DNA of 38,344 nt from Candidatus Bathyarchaeota archaeon (GTDB lineage: Archaea > Thermoproteota > Bathyarchaeia > Bathyarchaeales > Bathycorpusculaceae). The notes under the pieces are model-generated. The model was given only the letters and a program-made list of their open reading frames with translations. It did not search any database and had not been told where the DNA came from. Positions within the stretch are counted from its first letter, which is position 1, and the number at the start of each line of letters is the position of its first letter. The translations under genes and the position numbers were made by a program. The stretch is from positions 1 through 38,344 of the forward strand of contig JASEJA010000001.1 in NCBI GenBank assembly GCA_030017755.1. Reading direction: 5' to 3'. Shown one piece after another: positions 9,078 through 16,730 of the stretch.

Positions 9078-10079
9078 TCATACACCTGTGTTTCCATAGT
9101 TTTTGCATATTATGCCTATGTCCTTCATGTCGATTTTTCCATCATTGTTAAGGTCGCATCTTGGGTCCCAGTTTGGGTCGCCCGGTTTTGATCCGTAGGC
9201 TTTGGCTGCTAAGCCTATGTCCTTCATGTCTACTTTCATGTCTTCGTTTACATCTCCCACTAGTATTACTCGGAATTGTGCAGTGCTAAGAACGCTTTCA
9301 TTACCATATTTACATGATCCGTAAACCGTGTAGTTGCCTAGCATTACATCTAATTTTGGAAGTGTTATGGCAACTTGGAAGTTTGAAGTGGATGATGTGG
9401 AAATTAAGGTGTAAGCTGAAAGCTGACTTCCAGTACTTGATGTTGAAGTTATTGTAAAGGTAGCGTTCTTTTCTGGACAGTAGGGGATTCCTCCGTTTTT
9501 CGGGAAATCTGTGTAAAGGCTTGAGTAAATAGTTGTTATTCCAGTTGGAGCCGTGGATGATATTTCAAATGAAGCAATTATGTAGCTTGAAGAGTTCGCT
9601 GAAGTTGATACCTTGTTGTAAAAGGCTTGGAATGGGGAACCTGTTGAGAATTGAAGGTAGAACGCTACCATAATAGATTGGGAAACATTGCTGTTGTTTT
9701 TCCATACAACCTTCGCGTAAGCTGTGGAGCCTCTCATGAAACTATTTTGGGGATTTCCATACATGTCGCATGAGTATAAATCTGTTATTTCCACAAGCCA
9801 GTTTGCACCTTCTATGGCGTCTGTTTGTAATGTTCTGAAAACGTAATATCTATATTCCGTATCTATTTCTAATGCTATGAGGGCATCCTGCGCTGGTGAG
9901 CCATCTAATGTTAGGTTTCCTTGGATTATGACTGTTTCTCCAGCGTTGTATGTTTGTTTATTTGTTGTTATTGTTAGCGTAAGTGTTGAAGCTGAAACAG
10001 GTTTTGTTACAATTAAGAGTAAACATAGTGTCACCGCAATTAAAATGCTCTTCAAATTCAAGAATTTCTTCATTTGCAT
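9078..10079 (-). CDS. secreted dockerin protein with MG2/Big-like N-terminal domain
   Basis: Signal peptide; TTNKQTYNAGETVIIQGNLTLDGSPAQDALIALEI; C-terminal dockerin GDVNEDMKVDMKDIGLAAKAYGSKPGDPNWDPRCDLNNDGKIDMKDIGIICKNYG. Confidence 0.8.
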   Translation of the reverse strand: MQMKKFLNLKSILIAVTLCLLLIVTKPVSASTLTLTITTNKQTYNAGETVIIQGNLTLDGSPAQDALIALEIDTEYRYYVFRTLQTDAIEGANWLVEITDLYSCDMYGNPQNSFMRGSTAYAKVVWKNNSNVSQSIMVAFYLQFSTGSPFQAFYNKVSTSANSSSYIIASFEISSTAPTGITTIYSSLYTDFPKNGGIPYCPEKNATFTITSTSSTGSQLSAYTLISTSSTSNFQVAITLPKLDVMLGNYTVYGSCKYGNESVLSTAQFRVILVGDVNEDMKVDMKDIGLAAKAYGSKPGDPNWDPRCDLNNDGKIDMKDIGIICKNYGNTGV

Positions 10080-10155
10080 CTTGTTTCACTCGTTAGTAGA
10101 AAGTTTGTTTTGGAAGTAATAAGGCTTATGGATTTTTCTTCTACGTTCTAAAGAG

Positions 10156-10167
10156 AAAAAAGGGGGG
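10156..10167 (-). terminator. putative terminator (minus reads CCCCCCTTTTTT)
   Basis: About 20 nt downstream of the stop of 10188..12125. Confidence 0.45.
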
Positions 10168-10187
10168 TGTTGAATGGTTTTTCTTTT

Positions 10188-12125
10188 TTATGGTCGTTTG
10201 ATGTAGAAGTCTATTGTGTTTGTCTTTTCTGGGCAGTATGGTGTTCCGTTGTTCCATGGAAGGTTGTTATAGGCGTTACCATAGACTGTTCCTTTGCCTA
10301 CCACGGCATGCGAAGGCATTGGTATGCTGATTATCCATGTGTCTGTGCGGAATTCACAATAGTGTCCGTATTCGCCCCAGCCGAATTCTCCGATGTAGTA
10401 TACATCGTGGCCTATTACGAAGCCTAGCTCGTCGTACACTACTACTGTGAGGTATACTGGAACTGGCTGCATGCGATATGTGCGGAATTCCATTACGAAT
10501 TCTAATGGGTCGTTGACTAATGGTTTCCTCTTGATGAACTTTGTTACTTTCGGTTCGATGCTTGTTATTTCAACCGGCCACCAAACTTTGAATGGCATCG
10601 TGTCGTTTGCAACTTTTTCTGCTACTTCAACTGTTGCTCTCGCTATCCATTCACCTAACACTCTACCTTCTGGGTTATCGCATGGCCATGGAATTCTGAA
10701 CGACACGTGAGCTATGCCGATGTCGTTGGTTGTGGCTTCTCTGTAGATGTAGAATTCTCCGTGGCGGACTTCAAAGGCTACAAGTTTCTGTTGCACCGGG
10801 TCGTCGTTATATTTGACTAGTGCATAGAGCTCTACTTGCACTTGTGGAGCAAATGAGTCGCTTGGCATGTTAAAGTCTTGTCCACCGTATGGACGTGGAT
10901 ATTGTGAGTATAGGTCTAGACTTAAGCCTAATACGCGCATTGGAGCGCGGTAGTTTCCACCAATGCATGTTCCTAGGGGGATTTCATCCATGTGTTGGTT
11001 TAGTGCGTAGCCGTAGAAGTTGTCGTTGGGGTCCAATGGGTTGCCTTCCAGACTTGTGAAGCTTAAGTCTGTCCAAGCTTCCTCAGGAGATATTGTTTCA
11101 TAAATGGCTGTGAAGTGTAGGCTTACGAGTAGGCCTTCTCCCTCTGGGAATGGTGCATGCCAGACGTTGCCGTCTCCGGGCATTATTATTACGCCGACTG
11201 TCCAAGCGTTGTAGCCTGGTGGAAGCGCGGCGTCACCCATATAATCGAAAGCACTTGCATAAATCACTGATTCGCCGTTGTTTGTAAAGTTTTCCATGAA
11301 CGTTCCTTCAGTATAGTTAACTGGCTCTAGAAGGGTAGCATTAAATCTTAAGGCGAACTGAAAGCCTATAATCTCCCATGCTGGGTCAACGTTTTTCACT
11401 AGAATGTCTATTTGGACATCTTGACCTAAGACTCTTGCTTTGTATTCAGCTGGATAAACCATGTAGTATGGATAAATTTCTGGTGGGGCCCAGAATATTT
11501 CGTAGTGTCCAGGTTCAGAGGTGAAAGGTATATCCGCCATGTCTGGGTCCAATAAGAACGTGTCAACAGCATCGAAGGTAAAGTCGCAACTGTAATATTC
11601 TTCATATCCAACTCCTTGTGCCACTTCAAAGACTATCCAAGCTAGGTCTCCGCTACCACTCACGCCTGGTTCACCACCTAGCCTGCTTGACCCCATCATA
11701 ACATAGCCGGTGGTGTTGTCAATCACTGGTGTGGGTGTAACCGCGAATTTGAATGGGCTGTCTGCTGGAATGAAAGCCTTTGTGCACTGCAGTAGGCTTG
11801 CGTTAAAGTATAACTTAATCTGCCAGTTCCATAGGTTTGTGACGGCCCCAAGGTATACGCGTATGTAGAATATATCGCCAGCATGAGTGTCAGCGTGGAA
11901 TATTATGTCGCCTGGTCCAGCTGGTGTTAAATCTTTTTTTGTGTCGTATGTGTGGCTTGCAGTCCAGTAAGTTCGGTCTACGTGTGCAAGGTCATAAGTG
12001 TCGTCAGGGTTTAACACCGAAATGGTCGCAATCTGAGCATAGGCTGCTGGAAAAGCCATAATCATTCCGAAGACAAGCATTGCAATGAGGTAGACACTAA
12101 TAACTTTCAAGGAATTCTCTTTCAT
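10188..12125 (-). CDS. secreted protein with two cohesin-like domains and uncharacterised C-terminal domains
   Basis: Signal peptide; VTNLWNWQIKLYFNASLLQCTKAFIPADSPF...GSGDLAWIVFEV; second cohesin-like IIGFQFALRFNATLLEPVNYTEGTFMENF; no dockerin or C-terminal TM. Confidence 0.75.
   Translation of the reverse strand: MKENSLKVISVYLIAMLVFGMIMAFPAAYAQIATISVLNPDDTYDLAHVDRTYWTASHTYDTKKDLTPAGPGDIIFHADTHAGDIFYIRVYLGAVTNLWNWQIKLYFNASLLQCTKAFIPADSPFKFAVTPTPVIDNTTGYVMMGSSRLGGEPGVSGSGDLAWIVFEVAQGVGYEEYYSCDFTFDAVDTFLLDPDMADIPFTSEPGHYEIFWAPPEIYPYYMVYPAEYKARVLGQDVQIDILVKNVDPAWEIIGFQFALRFNATLLEPVNYTEGTFMENFTNNGESVIYASAFDYMGDAALPPGYNAWTVGVIIMPGDGNVWHAPFPEGEGLLVSLHFTAIYETISPEEAWTDLSFTSLEGNPLDPNDNFYGYALNQHMDEIPLGTCIGGNYRAPMRVLGLSLDLYSQYPRPYGGQDFNMPSDSFAPQVQVELYALVKYNDDPVQQKLVAFEVRHGEFYIYREATTNDIGIAHVSFRIPWPCDNPEGRVLGEWIARATVEVAEKVANDTMPFKVWWPVEITSIEPKVTKFIKRKPLVNDPLEFVMEFRTYRMQPVPVYLTVVVYDELGFVIGHDVYYIGEFGWGEYGHYCEFRTDTWIISIPMPSHAVVGKGTVYGNAYNNLPWNNGTPYCPEKTNTIDFYIKRP
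11692..11800. repeat. 109-nt near-identical tract shared with 5453..5561
   Basis: Same tract inside another cohesin gene; flanks diverge quickly. Confidence 0.9.
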
Positions 12126-12256
12126 ATTTCTTTCTCCTTTCTCTCTTCAACGAATAAATAAATTGTAAGTTTTCAAATTTAAAGGTTCTGGAATTATCTT
12201 CTATACGTTAAAGTTAAAGCGGTTACGGCAAAAACTAAAGCTAATAAAATTGGAAG

Positions 12257-13342
12257 TCATTTGCCTAACTCAGAGGAAATAACATGGCAAGCGACAAGAT
12301 GTCCATTTCCAACATCAACAAGCTGGGGTTCTTCCTTGCGACAAACATCAGTAACGGACTGGCATCTGGGGTGAAATCTGCAGCCGCTCGGCGGATTAAC
12401 AGGGCTTGGAACATCCCCTGTTAAGGGTGGACGCTCCCTCCTTCTGGTGGGATCTGGTATTGGGATTGAGGCAAATAGCCCTTGAGCATATGGATGTAAA
12501 GGTTCCTTGAAAAGTTCCTCTGTTGTGGCTACTTCAACAATTTTTCCAAGATACATAACCGCAACTCTATCGCTGATAACTTCCACGACGCTCAAATCGT
12601 GGCTAACAAACATGTAGGTTAAACCGAAATCCTTGCCTAAATCTTTGAAGAGGTTTAGAAGCTGCGCCCTAACGCTCACGTCTACCGACGATGTGGGCTC
12701 ATCTAAAACAACAAATTCCGGGCGGACAATGAGGGCCCGGGACACAGCGATTCTCTGTCTTTGTCCGCCACTAAACTCATGCGGATACCGGCAAAGATGT
12801 TTCTCACTTAAGCCAACCCTTTCAAGCATATCAACGACCATTTTTTTGGCTTCAGAGCCGCGTGCTAATCCTTGGGCTACAAGCGGTTCGGCAACTATGT
12901 CCTTAACAAGCATTCTTGGATCCAAAGAGGTTGTGGGGTCTTGATAAACAATTTGCATTTTACGCCTTAACTGCCTAAGTTTTCTTCCTTTAAAAGTGGC
13001 TAAATCATACTCCTCTCTAATCCGCCTTAGCTTTGAGGAACGCGGATTCTCTTTTTCAAGCTTATCAATTTCCTCTAAAATGTCTTCGGGAATATTGTAG
13101 TAAATGCTACCTGCGTCAGGAGTGAGAAGCCTAATGATTGTTTTTCCAAGAGTTGTTTTTCCACAGCCCGATTCGCCAACCAGTCCGAAGCATTCACCCT
13201 TCATTATAGTGAGGTTAACTCCATCAACAGCCTTAACATCAGCCATCTTCCTCTTAAAGATACCACCAATTATAGGATAATACTTCTTCAGTCCTTTTAT
13301 ATGTAACAAAGTGCTCATTTCGAACCTCCGTAGAGATTGCAT
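12257..13342 (-). CDS. oppF: oligo/dipeptide ABC transporter ATP-binding protein (OppF/DppF-like)
   Basis: GESGCGKTTLGKT, YQDPTTSLDPR, FSGGQRQRIAVSRAL, VVLDEPTSSVDVSV, C-terminal GCRFHPRCQ. True start probably MSTLLHIKG, about 24 nt inside the ORF. Confidence 0.93.
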   Translation of the reverse strand: MQSLRRFEMSTLLHIKGLKKYYPIIGGIFKRKMADVKAVDGVNLTIMKGECFGLVGESGCGKTTLGKTIIRLLTPDAGSIYYNIPEDILEEIDKLEKENPRSSKLRRIREEYDLATFKGRKLRQLRRKMQIVYQDPTTSLDPRMLVKDIVAEPLVAQGLARGSEAKKMVVDMLERVGLSEKHLCRYPHEFSGGQRQRIAVSRALIVRPEFVVLDEPTSSVDVSVRAQLLNLFKDLGKDFGLTYMFVSHDLSVVEVISDRVAVMYLGKIVEVATTEELFKEPLHPYAQGLFASIPIPDPTRRRERPPLTGDVPSPVNPPSGCRFHPRCQSVTDVCRKEEPQLVDVGNGHLVACHVISSELGK

Positions 13343-14481
13343 GCTACAAAATGATCTTTCTCAACTTCAGTGAAGGCAGGTTTAACTTTACGACAAATCT
13401 CCATTGCATAGGAGCATCTGTCATGAAATCTGCAGCCAGATGGAGGATTTAGTAAGCTGGGAACTGTGCCAGGTATGGACTTAAGCGGTTTGCCTGGTCG
13501 AGGAATGGATTCAAGCAGTCCACGCGTGTACGGATGTAAAGGCTTCTTAAAAAGTTCATATACATCAGCGAGTTCAACGACATTTCCTGCATACATAACG
13601 GCAACTCTGTCAGAGATCTCCGAAATAACGCCTAAATCGTGAGTAATATATAATACTGATGATTTAAACATGCTCTTCAATCTTTTTATTAGACTTAGGA
13701 TTTGAGCCTGCACTGTGACATCAAGGTTTGTTGTTGGTTCATCTGCTATCAGAAGTTTTGGGTTACATGCCAAAGCCATGGCAATTACTACCCTTTGAGC
13801 CATGCCGCCGCTGAGCTCGTGGGGGTACATTTTTGCAACTCTTTCGGGGTCAGGTATCCCCATTCCTCTAAGGATGCGAACAACCTCTCTCTGCACTTCT
13901 AGTTTGAATCTGCGTTGGGAACCTGGAATTTTGGATAAAATCTTATTGGTCAAGGAGTTTGGATTTTTGAGCATTCTCTCATAGAGGTTCATTTCGAAGG
14001 TTGAGCCTTTTAATCCCTTTTTCCTCCGCTCTTGCTTAAGAGATTCAAGTGCTTTTTTCAGAAACTCCTCTTTCCTATGTTTGACTAGGACTTCTGAGAT
14101 TTGGCTCGAAACCGTGTAAACCGGGTTCAGGTAGACTCTTGGCTCTTGGAAGACCATGGAAATGTCCTTGCCTCTTATAGTTCTGAGATGCTCATCGCTC
14201 TGTTTTAACAGGTCTACTTTTTTACCTTGAACGTTGAAGAGTATGCGTCCGCCCTCTATTTTTCCTGGAGATGGGATCAGAACTAACGTTGAGAGGCTTG
14301 TCACACTTTTTCCGCATCCGGTTTCGCCGACTAAGCCTAAGGTTTCGCCATCGCGGATATACAGGTTTACGCCGTCTAAAGCTTGAACTATTCCTTCGTA
14401 AGTGTAGAAGTTTAAGACCAAACCATTTATTTCCAGTAGCCTTTCCTCAGTCATTCTATCTCCTCCGAAGGGTTGGGTCAA
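13315..14481 (-). CDS. oppD: oligo/dipeptide ABC transporter ATP-binding protein (OppD/DppD-like)
   Basis: GETGCGKSVTSLS, FQEPRVYLNPVY, LSGGMAQRVVIAMAL, LLIADEPTTNLDVTV, GCRFHDRCSYAMEICR. Confidence 0.93.
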   Translation of the reverse strand: MTQPFGGDRMTEERLLEINGLVLNFYTYEGIVQALDGVNLYIRDGETLGLVGETGCGKSVTSLSTLVLIPSPGKIEGGRILFNVQGKKVDLLKQSDEHLRTIRGKDISMVFQEPRVYLNPVYTVSSQISEVLVKHRKEEFLKKALESLKQERRKKGLKGSTFEMNLYERMLKNPNSLTNKILSKIPGSQRRFKLEVQREVVRILRGMGIPDPERVAKMYPHELSGGMAQRVVIAMALACNPKLLIADEPTTNLDVTVQAQILSLIKRLKSMFKSSVLYITHDLGVISEISDRVAVMYAGNVVELADVYELFKKPLHPYTRGLLESIPRPGKPLKSIPGTVPSLLNPPSGCRFHDRCSYAMEICRKVKPAFTEVEKDHFVACNLYGGSK

Positions 14482-15562
14482 GGACGTCTCGAAGGGCGTC
14501 GCCTAATAGGTTCCATCCCAAAACGAAAACGAAAATGAATATTCCGGGAATCAAGAATACATGCATATATCGTATGAGTTCTCTACCGATCCAGTTTCGG
14601 GATCTCTGTATTATTTGCCCCCAGTCTGCATAATTTGGTGGAGCACCAAGTCCTAGGAAACTAAGCGCTGCAGCTGTCAAAACTATCGACCCTATATCGA
14701 GGGAGGCCATTATAATAATTGGGTATATTGCGTTTGGCAGTATATGTTTTATGACTATTCCTAGGTCGGAAGTTCCAGCAGCCTTAGCAGCTTCTATGTA
14801 ATCTTCGTTTTTCACTCGTAGAACTTCGCCTCGGATGACCCTTGCGTACGAGGGCCATCCAATAAGCCAAAGAGTAATTAACACTTTGTCTAGGTTGTTC
14901 AAGCTGAATCTTAGATTTAAGGGATATAGCAGAACAGAAGCTAGGACGGCGATAAAGATTATCAGCAGAATTACTTTTATTTTCATTCTTGCTCGCGTTA
15001 TAAATGCAAAAAAGGTTGTTAAGCCAAAGATAACGACTAGGATGAATGATACGTTTAGAGTGAATACGGTTGGTATGGCTATTACTAATGCCATCGCAAG
15101 AATCAGTCCAGGGAAAGCTATTATTATATCTGTGAATCGCATAAGTGCCTCGTCGGCTAGGCCGCCGTAGTATGCAGCTGCTACTCCAATAATAATTCCA
15201 ATCATTAGAGCAACCATAACAGTTGTTATGCCTATTCGGAAAGCAGTGATTGTGCCCCAAATGCAAGCGTAGTATATGTCGTAGTGCTGGTCTGTTGTTC
15301 CAAAGGGATGCTCTATTGTGGGAGGGGTTGGCAACGGAGATAACTTGGCGATTTCTTCATCTCTGGGAATAATAAATGGGTCAGCGTAGGGTGGAGGTGC
15401 TAGGACGGGGGATAGGGCTGATAGGATTACGAAGCCTAATATTATTGCTATTCCAACTAATGACAGCGGGCTTTCCTGCACTCTTTTAAACATGAATTTC
15501 CATTCTTTAATTCTCGGTTGCATTGAAGCTTTAAATTCTTCCCATCTTGAACTTGTGGTCAT
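14456..15562 (-). CDS. oppC: oligo/dipeptide ABC transporter permease (OppC/DppC-like)
   Basis: HPFGTTDQHYDIY, EALMRFTDIIIAFPGLILAMAL, EAAKAAGTSDLGIVIKHILPNA, LSFLGLGAPPNYADWGQII. Confidence 0.92.
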   Translation of the reverse strand: MTTSSRWEEFKASMQPRIKEWKFMFKRVQESPLSLVGIAIILGFVILSALSPVLAPPPYADPFIIPRDEEIAKLSPLPTPPTIEHPFGTTDQHYDIYYACIWGTITAFRIGITTVMVALMIGIIIGVAAAYYGGLADEALMRFTDIIIAFPGLILAMALVIAIPTVFTLNVSFILVVIFGLTTFFAFITRARMKIKVILLIIFIAVLASVLLYPLNLRFSLNNLDKVLITLWLIGWPSYARVIRGEVLRVKNEDYIEAAKAAGTSDLGIVIKHILPNAIYPIIIMASLDIGSIVLTAAALSFLGLGAPPNYADWGQIIQRSRNWIGRELIRYMHVFLIPGIFIFVFVLGWNLLGDALRDVLDPTLRRR

Positions 15563-15565
15563 ATT

Positions 15566-16618
15566 TTACGCCAACCTTATCCTCGGATCAATAAACGCGT
15601 AAAGCACGTCAACTATAAGGTTTGCTATAACGAATACTATGGCTGTAAACATCGCAAAGCCGAGAACCGAAGGTACATCTAATTGTTGAGCGGACTGGGC
15701 AGCCCAACTGCCGAGTCCACCGAACCCGAACACAGTTTCAGTTATTACGACACCAGTCATTAAACTGGCAACTAAGAGGCCTGAAATAGTTGTTACAGGT
15801 ATTAACGCGTTTCGTCTTGCATGTTTATTTATAACTTCCTTTTGCGTCAAACCCTTAGCTTTAGCGGTGATTATGTATCCCTTGCTTAACGCTTCAAGCA
15901 TAGATGAACGCGCCACTCTAATGATGAGCGCTATATCAATTACGGTTATAACGGTGGCTGGTAAAATAACATGTTTGAAGGCATCCCAAGAAACCGCTAA
16001 TTGACCATTTAAAATGCCATCCAGAATGTATAAGCCAGTATACTTGGTAAATAATTGGGAGGAATCAACAAAGTGCTGTACTTCTCTAGTGAGTCTCCCG
16101 GGGGGAAGCCAGCCTAGATAACCGTAGAATACTGCCATAAGTATGAAACCAAACCAGAATGAGGGGAGCGACCAACCAATTATGGCTGCTGATCTTGTAA
16201 TGTGGTCAAGGATTTTGTCCTTGTAAACGGCAGATTGAATGCCTAAGTATAAGCCTAGAATGATAATAACTGGTGCTGCAAACACTATTATTTCAAATGT
16301 TGCGGGGAATCTGACGAGTATGGCAGAAAAAACCGGCGCGCTTGCTGTTTGTGACCAGCCTAGGTTTCCTTGTAGAACCTGAGCTAACCAGGTAAAATAT
16401 TGAATGTAGAATGGATCGTTTAGATGATACTTTTTTATAACGCCTTCAATGTTTTCTGGGGTTAGTGCTTGAGGATTTCTTATATACAGTAACGCCCTTA
16501 TCGTCGGCGGAAAACACATCGTGATGGCAAATATTAGCATAGAGACGCCTAACACCACTGGAATTAAAAGGATTAATCTTCTCGCCACATATGTTAGTAG
16601 GCCCAGCTTTCTCACCAT
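15566..16618 (-). CDS. oppB: oligo/dipeptide ABC transporter permease (OppB/DppB-like)
   Basis: YVARRLILLIPVVLGVSMLIF, YHLNDPFYIQYFTWLAQVLQGNLGWS, YIITAKAKGLTQKEVINKHARRNALIPV, DPRIRLA end. Confidence 0.93.
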   Translation of the reverse strand: MVRKLGLLTYVARRLILLIPVVLGVSMLIFAITMCFPPTIRALLYIRNPQALTPENIEGVIKKYHLNDPFYIQYFTWLAQVLQGNLGWSQTASAPVFSAILVRFPATFEIIVFAAPVIIILGLYLGIQSAVYKDKILDHITRSAAIIGWSLPSFWFGFILMAVFYGYLGWLPPGRLTREVQHFVDSSQLFTKYTGLYILDGILNGQLAVSWDAFKHVILPATVITVIDIALIIRVARSSMLEALSKGYIITAKAKGLTQKEVINKHARRNALIPVTTISGLLVASLMTGVVITETVFGFGGLGSWAAQSAQQLDVPSVLGFAMFTAIVFVIANLIVDVLYAFIDPRIRLA

Positions 16619-16691
16619 CCTCAGAAAACTAAGGCAAGTTAATATTTAACTTTGCCGATTACGACGAGGATTGATTCTTGTTTAGGCTATT

Positions 16692-16704
16692 AAAAAAAAG
16701 GGGG
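16692..16704 (-). terminator. putative terminator (minus reads CCCCCTTTTTTTT)
   Basis: About 27 nt downstream of the stop of the dockerin-SBP gene. Confidence 0.45.
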
Positions 16705-16730
16705 TTTAGGTGTTATTTATTTCCAGTTTA

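Noticed and set aside
14784-15266. 160-aa minus ORF in another frame within oppC
   Set aside because: Same strand but alternative frame inside a clear permease; composition (H/N/R-rich) is not protein-like.
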